A DNA stretch of 64,000 bases from Paralichthys olivaceus (GCF_024713975.1 NC_091094.1:21724501-21788500), one strand, 5' to 3'; numbered from the stretch's first letter, positions 37,501-53,100 are shown. Notes: generated by a model from the letters alone, not told the origin. Made by a program: numbers and translations.

Positions 37501-40500
37501 ACAGGCCCTGTTTCGTCCCGTGGCCATGATGGTCCCTGACTACGCCATGATAGCTGAGATTTCCTTGTACTCATTTGGCTTCAGTGAAGCCAAAATCCTC
37601 TCCAAGAAGATCACTGCCACTTTCAAGCTCTCGTCTGAACAGCTTAGCGCTCAGGTGCTTTGAGGACCCAGAGAAAATGAGATTTACAATAAGTTGTATC
37701 TCCAAGTACATTTCTCTCTAACAACAAAATGTGATACAAAGATGTGCTGACTTTCACTCTTTTTTGTTTGAAGGATCATTATGATTTTGGTATGAGAGCA
37801 GTGAAGACGGTGATTTCAGCTGCTGGAAACCTCAAGAGAGAAAATCCTGACATGAATGAGGTTAGATGCTTGGTTTGTTTTCGATGGAAGTATAAGAAAA
37901 ACATTACATGCTTATTATTTGAAAAACTTGACATCTCCAATTAATATATTGTAATTATTCATTTTGTAATCTCACTTGTCTCCCAGGAGCTGATCTGCCT
38001 GCGGGCCGTTCAAGACGTCAACGTACCAAAGTTTTTACAGGATGACCTGAAGCTGTTCAGCGGTATTGTGTCCGATCTTTTCCCCAGCACAAAGCAGGAG
38101 CCTATCAACTATGGCACACTTGAGGTATCCATGCGCAATGTATGCCTCAAGAAGAACCTTAAAGATGTTGACGGTTTGTGCTTTCAGTTTTTCTTTTCAG
38201 ATAAACAGTAAGATGCATTTATGGTTCAGTAGATGACATTATTTTGATGTTTGCAGGGTTTATTAATAAGTGTATTCAGTTGTATGAGACCACTGTGGTG
38301 AGACATGGCCTGATGTTGGTGGGACCATCTGGATCTGGCAAAACCAAGGTGAGATATTTACACATTTACACACATTTTTCTATTTTAAGCACAAAGTAAT
38401 TTTTTGTCTTGCAGTGTAGATTCCTGCATGTAAGTGTTTGATTGTATGTGTTTTAGTGTTATGAGACACTAGGTGAAGCATTAACAGCTTTGAAGGGACA
38501 GCCCTCTCTGAGTGGTGAGGTGTACGAGCCAGTTCAGACGTATGTCCTCAACCCCAAATCCATCACCATGGGACAGCTCTATGGGGAGTACGACTTGGTC
38601 ACACATGAGTGGTAAGAAATTAATTATTCTACACAAACTACAGACCAAACAAAAGGACACAGACATTATTGTTTTTAATTGTATCATTCATCATTTTATC
38701 TTTTTCCTCACCCTCTAGGACAGATGGCATCCTATCTTCTCTTATACGTGGCGGTGCAGTATCTATGGACAAACAGAAGAAGTGGTACATGTTTGATGGG
38801 CCAGTGGATGCCGTGTGGATCGAGAACATGAACACTGTGCTGGACGACAACAAAAAACTGTGCCTCAGCTCTGGGGAAATCATTAAACTCACTGATGTAA
38901 GGTTTTGTTTTCACACTGTCCGTTGAATTGCCTTCTGCCCTTTGTGCAGCCAAACATTTTTGGATCTTCTGCCTGCAGGTGATGACCATGATGTTTGAGG
39001 TGCAGGACTTGGCGGTGGCCTCTCCAGCCACCGTGTCTCGCTGTGGTATGGTTTACCTGGAGCCGAGTATTTTGGGCCTTGTCTCTTTTACAGAGTGCTG
39101 GCTGAAGCAGGTGCCTGAGGCCTTGAGGCCATACACAGAGCAGCTCAACTCACTGTTCACCAGGTTCCTGCAGGTGAGAGGGTAGACTTTACCTCAAGGA
39201 TTTGTATTATCATAGACTAGGATTGTATTAACAATCTAACGCTGTCTTTTTTTTCTGTACTTTTATACAGGATTCCATCACTTTTGTCCGCACATCAGTG
39301 AAGGAGGTCATCACATCCCTTGACAGTAACCTTGCCTGTAGTCTGCTTAGACTAATGGACTGCTTCTTCAGTCCCTTTAACACTAAAGAGGTGAGTTTCA
39401 CTGTTTTAGAATGACCCACAAAAAAGAAATTTATAGAATTGTTTTTGAATATCACTGGTAGATTCTTCATCTCCGTGTCCTATGATTAGAGTCTCTTGTT
39501 CAAGATAGTGTTGTGTTGATTGTGTGTCCCTCATTCATCCTTTCGTGTCTTGTAGAATGAAAAGCCTGCCCCTGAGAAGAAGCTGGAGCATTTGAAGGAG
39601 CTGATCGAGCCCTGGTTCTTTTTCTCACTGGTGTGGAGTGTAGGTGCCACAGGAGACGCAGCCGGCTACAAGCGCTTCAGTGCCTGGCTCAAGAACAAGA
39701 TGGCAGATGAGAAGGTCAGATTATAGTCTCTGATTTACTTACAAATTATTTCTAATGAAATAAGTATTACTTGCTTGATTCTTTTTTAACAGCTGTATAT
39801 TTTAATTGATGCATATTTATTTTTCTTTCAGATTCAATTATGTTTTCCAGAGGAGGGCCAAGTATACGACTACAGGCTTGATGATGCAGGGATTAGTAAA
39901 TTTGAGGATGACGACGAAGAAGATGAGGAGGAGAGAAAAGTAAACAGATAATGCTTTAACATACAGATAATGAATGAACTTTAGAAAAGACTATTAATAT
40001 CACATTACTAGTATTATACATTTTTTATTCCATTCATCTTTTATATGTACTCTAGGTTCAGTGGGTCAGCTGGATGAAATACACAGATCAAGTTGTGATC
40101 ACCCCAGAGACAAACTATGCTGACATCATCGTTCCCACAGCTGACACAGTGAGAATGTCTTTCCTGATGGATATGCTTTTAACCAATATGAAACCTGTGA
40201 GTACTTTGTATTTAACATTCTGTCATACAAACACATTTGATGAAATACATGGCAAATTTCATTTTAAATTGTATCACTTTGTCTAAATTATTAACATTTC
40301 TTATCAATATTTGATTTGAAACACTTCAGAATCTGACCATAAATGTTTTACATTTAAATGCTTTAATTTCATAGAAGAGGCACCATTAGACTACATTACT
40401 ATTTGTGTGTGTTTGTGATGCAGGTGCTCTGTATTGGTCCAACTGGTACAGGAAAGACACTGACCATGTCAGACAAACTTCTAAAGAACATGCCTGCTGA

Positions 40501-43500
40501 ATACATCACACACTTCCTCATGTTCTCTGCTCGCACCTCAGCCAATCAGACTCAAGACTTCATTGACAGTAAACTTGACAAAAGGTAAGACTGCTCTATT
40601 ACACATTGTTCAACTTACAACTCGACAATACTCAGTTTCTCTGACTCACTATTTAAATTATGTGTCAGGCGGAAAGGGGTGTTTGGGCCTCCAATAGGAA
40701 GACACTTTATCTTCTTCATCGATGATCTAAACATGCCGATGTTGGAAACCTATGGAGCCCAGCCTCCTATTGAACTGCTGCGGCAATGGATTGACCACGG
40801 AGGCTGGTACGACAGGAAGCAGATAGGTGAGAATGCTGAAGTATATGTTGTTTTCTGTCATATTAATTTAAATATATATATACATATATTTGTTGACCTT
40901 TTAATTTCTTATCATGCTTCTGCACCGGCGACAGCCAGGCATCATGTTTTCGGGTTATCTGTATGTTCGTTTTTTTCCATTTTTGTAAACACATCTCAAG
41001 AAAGCCTAAAAACCAACAAAGACATTTGTGAGAAACATTCACTTGGAATCAAAGATTCACAGATTAGATTTCAGTGGTTTATAGTTAAAGGTAACGTGAG
41101 ACTGTTCTGGATAATGGAGGCATACAACTGCAGAACAATTCTAGTTGTACCAATTGTACCCTGTTTCGATCGGTTTCACTATGGTTATAATATTATTCAT
41201 TTCTGTTGAATGACTAAGATTTGTGTTCAGTCTAAGTGTTTTAGATCAGAAATATGAAAAATTCATTCTGTTGATCTTTCTGTTTTGTTTTTCCTGTCAT
41301 CACTCCACAGGTACTTTCAAGCAAGTGGTGGACATCAATTTTGCGTGTGCTATGGGACCCCCAGGTGGAGGCCGTAATCCCATCACCGAGCGCTTCACTC
41401 GCCACTTCAACTTGCTGTCGTTCACTGAAATGGAGGATACCAGCAAGAAGAGGATTTTCTCCACCATCTTAGGCAGTTGGATGGGTGAGTCAGTGCTGCT
41501 TATTTGTTACAATTGAAGGCCATGTCAATGGTTGGACAGTTACAGGGTAGAAAACCCTTCAAGAAAAAATTAACTTCATTTTCTTGTGTTTGTTTTCTTT
41601 CAGATGGAAATATGAGTAAAAGGGAACCAGGCAGTAAGTCAGTGAAAGGAAGCAGACAATGAGTGAAACTCATGAAATGTCATTTAATACTTTTAAGTTG
41701 TTACAGCATGTACAATATAAATAGACACTAGTTTGAATGTCATTTTATGTAAACAGCACATTAATCAAACACATTTTAAAACAAAAGCGTTTGTCTGATA
41801 AAGCATCATCTAAAAGTAAATATATCTAGCAAATTGATTTTCTGAAGTGAATTTCATGTTTTAATGTATTCACTTCTGTCCTTCTGTCTTTCATCAGGAC
41901 CTGTGCCAGCAATCCAGCCGCTCAATGAACCTCTGGTAGACGCCACAATCCAAGTCTATGCTACCATTACCTTGCAGCTTCTCCCAACTCCATCCAAGTC
42001 CCATTACACCTTCAACCTCAGGGACCTGTCCAAGGTCTTCCAGGGCATCCTCATGGCTGAGGCTGGCATGATAGAGGTAGGAGTAATAAGATTACTACAG
42101 ATGGTATAAATATCTTTCTTAGGTTTAGTCACTTGATCCCTATTAGCAATAATTTGTATGAGCATGGCATTGTACCTCCTGACAGTAGATGCAATAGCAT
42201 TCCTCAGGTAAAGAATCCTTCTTGATTAAACAAGAGAAGGCTGAAAGGTTTTTTGTCTATCTTTTACTCCTTTATCTAAACATAGCATTATTTTTTTTGG
42301 TGTTTTTAGGACAAGTTGCAGCTGCTTCAGTTGTGGTACCACGAAAGCTGCAGGGTTTTCCAAGACCGCCTGGTGTGTGCTGAGGACAGGGACTGGTTCA
42401 ACACACTCCTGAAGGATCATATTCAGGAGTTTGACTGCAGCTCTGAAGAGGTTGTGTCTGGTCAGCCTGTTCTCTATGGGGATTTTATGATCCCTGGAGC
42501 TGACCACAAAGTCTACACACGTATAGAAGACAAGGAAGAGGTGAGTGGACCTATGGCCTATGCAGGAAAGATGTTTTGCTATAGCTCTCTGTAAACAGCT
42601 AACAGTTGCATGCAGATGGTGTTTTGTTTGCCCATAAACAAAAAATGGATCAAGCATTTGTATTTATTTTTATAAAACTATATTATTCACTAAATTAATG
42701 TTTACAAATAATTTCTCAATTCAGCTTCTGATTAATATATATTTTGTGTAATATAATGGCATCCTTCTCTCTGTTGATTATGTGGCCGTACGCTCGATTC
42801 ACTTCATGACTGTTTATCCTCTGCATTATATTGTATTCTATAATATTATCTAGTTGGCAAAGGTGATGGAGGAATACATGGACAACTACAACCAGACCAG
42901 CACCACCAAGATAAAGCTGGTGCTCTTCATGGATGCCATTGAGCATGTTTGCCGTATCAGCCGCATCTTGCGCCAGCCCCTGGGCAATGCCCTGCTGCTT
43001 GGAGTGGGTGGCAGTGGGCGACAGTCACTCACTAAACTCGCATCACATATGTAAGATGGCCAAACACAAAACTTTCAATGAATCCAAATCCAGTTTCTCA
43101 AGCTATTTTGATATATTAAAGGATCAAACTGAGGGTTTTGATTTTGTAATTGATTGTAATGAATGTAATAATCTTGTAGCCCCATGTTCACAGTGTGTTT
43201 GTTTATATCCAGGTCAGACTATGAGTGTTTCCAGATAGAGCTCTCCAAGAACTACGGCCAAACAGAGTGGAAGGAAGATATTAAAAGCATCATGTTGAAA
43301 GCTGGTCTTCAGAACCAGCAGATCACCTTCCTCTTTGTAGACACACAGGTAAAAAGCAGCATTATTTACCATACACCATACTGATTGTGTTTCAGGTGTG
43401 TGTGGGATCCTGTTGTACTGTTCAACTTATTTTAAGTAAATCTAAATTAAAGCTAAAACAATGTAGATCTAAATAATATGTATATATGTAGTACATGTCA

Positions 43501-44056
43501 GACAATGCACCATTTTACTTATTCTTACCTGTGTGTTAATCTACCAGATTAAGAGTGAGTCATTCCTGGAGGATATCAACAACATTTTGAACTCAGGGGA
43601 TGTTCCCAACCTGTATGCAACAGACGAGCAGGAGCGTATCCTAACAGCAATGAAGCCAGTGGTGATGGAACTGGTGCAGCAGCCAACTAAAGCCAACCTC
43701 ATGGCTGCCTACATCCGGAGGGTCCGCAGCAACATCCACATTGTGCTCTGCATGAGGTTAGTAACCTTGAAAATTAAAACAAACGGACTGGGTGTCTCCT
43801 CCATTTCTGTTTAACTCTTCCTCCTCTCCTTTCCCTATTGCTGATAATTCTCTCCATTTCTTGTGCTGCAGTCCCATCGGTGAGGTGTTTCGTTCGAGGC
43901 TGAGGCAGTTTCCCTCACTGGTGACATGTTGCACCATAGATTGGTTCAGCGCCTGGCCAGAGGAGGCTCTGCAGGCTGTGGCCACGTCATTCCTCAATGA
44001 TCTGCCTGAGCTTGAAGCCAGCCCCACCGCCATGAAGGGACTGGTGAGGAGGCTTT

Positions 44057-44115
<59 letters not shown>

Positions 44116-47100
44116 TGTGTGTGTGTTTGTATTTGTGTGTGCATGCATTTGTACGTGCGTGCATGTGAGTTTCTTTGGTATGAAGGTTTTAAAATAATGT
44201 TGCCAATCTAAGGAAGTACTGTACGTTAACAAAGATCTAAACAAACAGGCTAAATGTTGGATGATGTTGAACCTCTGTACAGTCACTTTGAGATGGACTC
44301 ATTATGGTATTGATTTATTTCTAGATTTTTTTCTATGACAAATGTAGATCTTAATGTCACTTCTGTCGCCAGCATTCTGACTAAGCAACATAAAAGGCTG
44401 TGAACCCTGATTCCTAGCCCGTTCAGTGAAAGTACACTGTAAGACAAACACTGGATGATGAACACGTGTGGTGTTAATACATTTGTCAGTAAAGTTGTAA
44501 ATCCACAAAAGTGGCCACAAGAAAAGGTTTGGTTAAATAAGCAATTTGTGAGTAGAAAATAGGGTTCCAACATGAGAGAGGGAAATGTATTGTATGGAAA
44601 TGAATTTGCCTCATAGTGTAACTGATGATAAGCCGGGGTAGCCTCTGTTAAACATTCATCTGAATGTGAAAAGAAAGATGAAACATTGTCACTGCAATCC
44701 GATGCAACAATAACAGCACATAAATCAGCAACAATGATAAAGTATCGGAATCAAACAACTTTTTTAAGTTTCTGCAACTTTATTTTTGTGCAGGGTTTAG
44801 ATCAAATTTACTTGTCAGGACTGAAAATAACTTTTCTGTTTCTCTTCTCCAGACAATGATGTGTGTGAAGATCCACCAGATGGTTGCCAGGAAGTGTGAA
44901 CAGTACCTGGCTGAGCTTTCACGCTACAACTATGTCACACCCAAGAGCTACCTGGAACTGCTCAAAATCTTCTCAGATCTAACCGGACGCAAGAAGCAAG
45001 AACTGTGCGGTGATCGTCAGCGCATGAAGACTGGTCTGGACAAGGCAAGGCCCTGGCAAAAAAACAAACAAACAATAACTCTTATTGTTTGGTTTTTGAA
45101 AGTTTTAATCTACCTTCACTTGAGTAGATGTTGTCATTTTAATAGTAGAGGTTAATGTGGTACTTATTAATTAGCACTCTTTTCTGACAATGCTTCACTG
45201 TGGTCCTGTAGCTCCTGCGCACAGCAGAGGATGTGAGCAAAATGCAGGAGGAGCTGGAGACCATGAGACCTCTTTTGGAGGAGGCCGCTAGGGAAACTGA
45301 AGTCACCATGGAGACCATCAAAGTAAGGAAATATTTAGAGTTCAAAGAAATTGAGCAACACACAAAATATATACTTTTTTCCTGCATTCTCCAGACACGG
45401 ATGACACTTACATACTGCAGTGGTTACTAAGCTTTACGACCCCCTGGATGATCACAAAACACCAACATAGGGGTCAGGTGGTGATTTCCAGAAATAGAAT
45501 AGAACATTTGAATGAATCATTAAATAGAGCATATTTTAGGGATATTAACTAAAGATTAGAATCCTGTGTCCCTACATGACCTCTAAAGTGATTTTGACAG
45601 ATTAGTGACGACATATTAACAGCATGAAAGGAAACACTGCAACAATTCCATCAGCTGGATATTTTACTTTTTTTTAACTGGCTCAAATCAATGTGCTTCA
45701 ACCACTTCTGAGTTAAGGCGCGTCACATGTCTATGACTGTCATTTTTGGGGTCGGGGGCTAAACTGTTTGGGTGCTGCTGACATATTCATCCCTCTGTAC
45801 ATACACAAATGTTCAAGTTTTCTTCAGAATCCTAACTGAACTGTATAACCTTTGCATTCTGTGTGTGCTGTGTTTGTCATTTTTTTACGTGGACAGAAAG
45901 ATACAGTGGTTGCAGAGGAGACCCGGAAGTCAGTGCAAGCAGAGGAAGCAAAAGCTTCAGAGAAAGCTCGTATTGCGTCGGCCATCGCAGAAGATGCTCA
46001 GAAGAATTTGGACGAGGCTCTGCCTGCTCTGGATGCTGCTCTCACCAGCCTCAAGTCACTCAATAAGAACGATGTCACTGAGGTCAGAGATTATGATAAT
46101 GATTGATGATATATAGTCTTTAATTACCACTGCAGTGATTTTAATGATCCTTGGGACTACATGTTTTCCATAGGTGCGAGCAATGCAGCGACCTCCCAGT
46201 GGGGTGAAGCTGGTTATTGAAGCGTTGTGCATTATGAAGGGCATTAAACCTAAAAAGTTACCTGGAGAGAAGCCTGGCACCAAGATCGACGACTATTGGG
46301 AATCTGGAAAAGGTCTATTACAGGAGCCTGGCAAGTTTCTGGACAGTCTGTTCAAGTATGACAAGGTAGAGTACATGGATTTACTGCTGTCACTGTATGT
46401 ATATATTTACAGGGTCTCTACAGAACCAGATTATTGCCTCATTCAGATTTGACTGTAGACTTTATAGTTCTCTTTGTCTCAGGTGTTGACACTGATGTGA
46501 TGCCTTCTGTCTCTCTAATCATTTCTGCAGGACAACATCCCAGATAATGTGATCACTTTAGTCCAGCCCTACATAGATAATGACGATTTCCAGCCAGCCT
46601 CAATTGCCAAGGTTTCCAAGGCCTGTACGTCCATTTGCCAGTGGGTGCGAGCCATGCATGTATATCACTTTGTGTCCAAGGCTGTGGAACCTAAAAGGGT
46701 AAAATCTCCCTGTTGAGCCAGTATATTTAAATTCATGTCACTTCACATAAGAGTGTGATCTAAACATTGAAAATTTTATTGTTTGTACAGCTAGCTCTCC
46801 AGGGGGCCCAGGACGACTTAGCTATAACCCAGCAAATCCTGGATGAAGCCAATAAAAAGTTGGCAGAGGTGGAGGGCGGTATCGCCACTTTACAGACCAA
46901 GTACCAGAACTGTTTGGCCAAGAAAGAAGAGCTGGACAACAAGTATCAACTGTGTGAGGCGCGTCTCATCCGAGCAGACAAGGTCAGAATGAGGGATAAG
47001 ATAAATTTAGCATTACAGCAGCTCAAGACGAAGAGCAGAAAGGTGGTGGTTAGGAACAGGATGCAAATGAAAGAAATAACATCCTTTCACCACATTTTGT

Positions 47101-50100
47101 GGATATCTGTCCAGTAGTTTTTGTTAATCTTGCTTAAAAACAGATAAGCCAACCATTAAAAAATGGACAGGGGTGAAAACTTCCTTGGCGGAGTTGGATA
47201 TAATTGTTATATTATTATATACTCTAGTAGAAAGCAAATACAAAAATTCACATTCTGTAACAAGCAGTATTTGCTCTTAGCCAAAGAAAATACAACACTA
47301 TAATGAATAGTGTTTTTATCAATATATTTGCCTGCTTTAATATTCACAGTATGATGATGCATGTTTTTCTGCAGCTTATTGGCGGACTGGCGGATGAAAA
47401 GGTGCGCTGGAAGGAAACAGTGCAACATCTGGATTACATGGTTGAAAACGTAGCCGGCGATGTGCTTCTATCTGCAGGATACATAGCGTACCTGGGACCC
47501 TTCACTGTAAGTTGGTTTTAACTCAAGACGTTCTGTTGTTCCAGGAGACACAATCATAACATTTTAACATAACTTTAATACAAACACATATTTGTGCCAA
47601 TCAGTGCAGCATGGTTGTGTAATTTGCATGATGGTTCATTGTTTTCATGTTTAGGGAGAATACAGAGCGGCCATGGCAGATGAGTGGATGCTTTGCTTCA
47701 AAGAACTACATGTTCCACACACTGACGAACCCAACCTGATCAACACTCTAGGAGATCCAGTCAAGATCCGCTCCTGGCAGGTCAGATCCAACCTATCATG
47801 GGCTGACCTTCAGGGTCAAAGCCTATTAAGACATCTTCATTGTTAATTGTCAAACCAACAAACTTCTTATGTGCTTATTTTTCATCAATGATTTTAGACT
47901 TAAATTGACTTGGTCATTTACACAAATTTTCATCATATTCTGTTTTTCTGTGCAGCTATCAGGTTTGCCCAAGGATAACCTTTCAGTGGAGAATGGTGTG
48001 ATCGCTCAGTACTCTCTACGTTGGTCTCTGTTCATTGATCCTCAGGGACAAGCCAACACGTGGATCAAAAACAAGGTGAGGAGACTCTCTTCCTGTTCTG
48101 ATATGACCACAGCTGCTGAGGGTATCAATGAGACAAAAGACAAAATATCGCTATCTGCAGTTATATTTGATGCATTGCTCATCCATATTTGATTCCTGTG
48201 TCCAGGAGAAGGAAAATGGGCTAGAGGTTATAAAGCTCAGTGATCGAGATTTCCTACGCAGTCTTGAAAACACAATTCGCTTTGGTAAACCCTGCCTTCT
48301 GGAGAACGTAGGAGAGGAACTGGATCCTGCTCTCGATCCTGTCTTGTTGCAGCAGGTATGTATACACAGATCTGTTACAAATGAAAATAACTTGTGTGCT
48401 AGTGTTGCCTGAATATGGATCTACTTAACTTGCATGTTTGGCTCTTAGACGTTTAAGCAGCAAGGCAGCATGATGCTGAAACTGGGAGATTCAGTCTTCC
48501 CTTACCATGAGGACTTCAAGCTGTACATCACCACTAAGCTGCCAAACCCACACTACTCTCCCGAGGTCTCTGCCAAAGTCACCCTCATCAACTTCACCCT
48601 GTCACCCAGGTAACACAAAACAGTTTTACACAACTCTGCCATCAGCCCTAAAACCAGATATGTAGATAACAGAAGTATAAAGCATATACTCTGAACTATT
48701 CTGGATATGATACAATATTTTGTTATTTAAAATATCTTCAATGTGCAACTGGAGACTCCATTCAAAATGATAGTTATATAACAATAGGTAAGCATGCAAT
48801 AAGGGGTTTGTTTTTTTATCAACGGTAATGTAAGTTTATGTTACTGACGGTACTTTTGAAAAACCAAACACTCTCAGTTGGACTTTTATTGTTTTAGTAA
48901 AAGTACGTTCTGTATGTATTCAGTGGTCTACAGGACCAGTTGCTGGGCCAGGTCGTAGCTGAGGAGCGTCCAGACCTGGAGGAGGCAAAGAACCAGCTCA
49001 TCGTGAGCAACGCTAAGATGAAACAAGAGCTGAAAGGAATTGAGGATGAGATCCTGTTCCGGCTCAGCTCCACAAAGGGAAACCCTGTGGACAACGAGGA
49101 GCTCATCCAAGTGCTGGGGGCTTCCAAGATCAAGGCTGGAGAAATCAAGGTCAGACAGTCCAGAGCTCTTTTTCTTCTTATTTACAACTCCTTGTAAAAC
49201 CTCATATATCATTCTTCAAGTGACGTGTCATTCAATGCATAAGCTACCGTTGATTTTCTACTAGTAACACAAGCTGATTTTACTGGCAGGCAAAAGTGAT
49301 GGCAGCAGAAAAGACAGAAGCGGACATTGATGCCACCCGTCTGGAGTATGTGCCGGTGGCTGTGCGCTCGCAGATCCTCTTCTTCTGTGTATCAGACCTG
49401 TCCAATGTTGATCCCATGTACCAGTACTCTCTGGAGTGGTTCCTTGGCAACTTCATGACGAGCATTGCCAACTCAGAGAAAGCAGGTAGAAATAAATCAC
49501 ACAGCAAATGATGCTCCCTCTGGTTGTATATTGAGAATTTTGCCTGTGCATATGAAAAAACTTAACACTAATTCATGACACTGAAACAAAAAAAAAGGTT
49601 TGTTGCTAATGACTCTTTTCTGGACTTTTCTTCTCTCAGACACAGTGAAGATAAGAATTGCCAACATCAATGAGTTTTTCACCTTCAGCCTGTACAGCAA
49701 CGTGTGCCGCAGTTTGTTTGAGAAGCACAAACTTATGTTCGCCTTCCTCCTGTGCACTCGCATCATGATGAATGAAAACAAAATCGACATGGTAAGCAAC
49801 AGAGGAGTTTGTATCTTCTCACTGTCTGTTTGCTTGTCTCTTTAAAATTCTCTAACTAATTCAAATACATAAGTGGAGTTAACTCGTGCACTTAATGAAT
49901 CTGTCTCAGGCTGAGTGGCGCTACCTGCTGTCTGGAGGGATGCCTGTACAAGAGTTGACCAACCCTGCGGTGAGCTGGCTGTCGGAGCGTGCCTGGCAGG
50001 ACATCCTGAGCCTCAGCGCCCTGGACAACTTCAACCAACTCGCAGAGAGCTTCACCAAACATCTGCAGGGTTTCAAGAGGATTTTTGACAGCAACCAGCC

Positions 50101-53100
50101 TCACAGGCAAACATTTGATAACCTCCTTGTTAACTAAAATGTACTTCCCCCTCATTTATATTGTGCAGTCCGTTTAACAAGGTGTGATTATGTTTGCCCA
50201 CAGAGAGGCCCTCCCAGAGGAGTGGGACACGGAGCTGGACTCTTTCCAGAAGCTGTTGATCCTGCGCTGCTTGAGGGCTGACTGCCTCACTCAAGGCCTG
50301 CAGGAGTTTGTCTCAGATCAGTTGGGACAGCGCTTCATAGAACCTCAGGTCAAGAAGCTGCCCTCCTGTTCTCCATTTTGCCTTTATGCTCATGTTAAAA
50401 ACAATATTTATGCAGTGACACAGAGATATTCTTATCGCTGTGATTTCAAAGTGTAGAAACATTAATGCAGTAATTACTGCTCCATTTGTTTTGACTGGGA
50501 CAGCAGCAGTGCAAACAAGCTTTAAAGTGTGCAGTATAGAATTAACTTTGCTAATTTCAGCTTTTATTAAAAGTTAAAGTTATTTCTGGTTGTTTGCTCC
50601 GCTCTCTTGTATGTGGCAGCAGTATTTAAGGCTTACTAGTCCTTCTCTCTCTGTCTCTCCACAGACGTCAGACCTGTCTGTGGTGTTCAAAGAGTCGTCC
50701 ACTTCCACTCCACTCATCTTTGTCCTCTCCCCTGGCACTGACCCTGCTGCCGACCTCTACAAGTTTGCTGACGTTATGCAGTTCTCCAAGAAAATGAGTG
50801 CCATCTCTCTGGGCCAGGGCCAGGTCAGATCCACAGGGATAGCCAGGAATTCTCTCTCTCTTGTCTTGTTAATGATGGCCACCATAGTGCTAATTGTTTT
50901 TTCTATTTCTGAACAAAGGCTGGGGCAATATGTTACACTACTTTGTCAGATGCTATAAAGAGGTTATATACAAAACAACAATATAACCTCATGTGTAGGG
51001 TTAAGGATAAATACAGACTAATTGTAACCAAGCCAAACATTCTCCGAGCAATATACTCCCCCTGTGGTTGTTCAGTTCGTATCAGCATCTGTTTATCAAA
51101 TTACTTGTAATTATGTGAGTTAGAATTCTGGAGAGCGCTAAACTGTTGCAACATCCTGTCCTCAGTTTCTATCCTAATTGAACTGAGAGCTCTGAAACCT
51201 TCCTGAAATTTCCTGTAATTGTGCGGCCATATCAGATTTTTAGGAAATGTAAATGTTGGAAACCTCATGTTGTTGTTGTTGTTGCTGATGCCACATCTGC
51301 CTTTCCTCTGCTACTGAATGTGTGATGCAGGGCCCCTGGGCTGAGACGCTGATGCACGCTGCCATGGAAAGAGGTCACTGGGTCTTTTTCCAGAACTGTC
51401 ACCTGGCACCCAGCTGGATGCCATCGCTGGAGAGACTCATTGAAAACATCAACCCAGTAAAGGTCAGAAAATACGCTCAAACAAAAGAGCACGGGCATAC
51501 ACATACAAGCACAAAAAAACTGAACAGACTCAGTGTGTTGACTTATACTGTGCCGTTAACCTATGAATTGGATGGTTTTCATTTCCTCCTTTGCTCCTCA
51601 TTGATTCCGATGCACGCCACATTTTTTTGTCAGAATCAAAGAGAAAACTAAGCGAGCGCAACCCGAACCCACAAGGCGTTCTGTTTTTTGTGTCTGAACC
51701 CGACCCGATGCAGTTATTGTTAGCTGCTATTTGTTGTGTTGCTTATTTTCCCCAATTACAGACATGTGCAGTATATAAAATCAGCTCAGCCAACATGATA
51801 TGACCCTATAATTTCAACATCTTTGTACAAACCCAGTCCGGACAGGCTTGGGTCAATAATCCACACTCTAATTAACATCAAATTTCCAATCGTCTCTGCA
51901 GGTGCACAAGGACTTCCGTCTGTGGCTCACAAGTCTTCCCAGCAACAAGTTCCCAGTGTCCATTCTCCAAAATGGTTCCAAGGTGACCATCGAGCCTCCC
52001 AGAGGCATCAAGGCCAACCTACAGAAAACCTACCTGAGGCTAACTAATAATTTCATCACCTCTTCCACCAAGGTCTGTCTCCCTCTCAGTCACGCTCAAA
52101 TCTCCTTATCATTTACTTTAGAATAGAAAATCTGCCTCTTTTGATCAGTTTTATTTTTTCTACTTAAAGGTACAATGTGTATAATTTTGTCATATCTAGT
52201 GTTGATATTGCATGTTGCAGCTGAACACCCCTCAAACATGAAAAAGAACCTGTGGTAAACTTCAGTTGTCATAAAAACTCAAAAGGTTTTTAGTTTATCC
52301 AGTTTGGACTACTGTAAAAAAACATGGTAGCCTCTGTAGAGAGGGTCCCCTCGATGTAAATATAAAGTATTTAAATATAAAGGGCCTTTTATAGGGTAAA
52401 GAAAACTACAATTCATACAATTTAGAGGAAATGAACCAATGAAAACATCATGAGGATTGTTCTACATTAAATTTCTGCCAGTAGTTCCCTTTCACCTAAA
52501 TCTTACACACTGGACCTTTAAGTGGTCTTGTTGTGTAGTACATTTGAATGATACTTTCCTTTGAAGAGTGGAATTATTTCCAACTTATTCCTTCCCTTGC
52601 TTCTCATTCTTTCCTCTTCAGATGACAAACTTCAAGCCTTTGCTCCTGTCTCTGAGTCTGTTCCATGGAATTGCTTTGGAGCGAAGGAAGTTTGGCTCTT
52701 TGGGCTTCAACATTCCCTATGACTTCACAGACGGAGACTTGAACATCTGCATCAGCCAACTCAAAATGTTCCTGGACGAGTACCAGGACATCCCATACAA
52801 GGTGGGGAAGAGAAGGCTGGTGTCTGTGTTCAACTACTTGTTCAATAGTTTCAAAGCCACCATTTTCCATTTTACTTGCTCCCTTGTTCTTTGTTTTATT
52901 TTATTTTTTTTCTGTTCATCTTTACTCTGTTTGACTTAGTCCCTATAATGTGTGTTAAACCTGTCAATTGCTATTTCAGTGTGTTTTTATCATTATGGGT
53001 GGATATGATATAAGCTTAGAGGTTAAAAACAAGCCATTTAATAAGGAGCATTTTCTTCAGTCAGATAATGTGTGTCTGTCCCCGTTCTTGTGCTCCACCT

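Noticed and set aside
43758-44286. His/Thr- and Cys/Val-repeat frames near 44,100
   Set aside because: Translation of the GT microsatellite; the exon 52 donor lies just before it.
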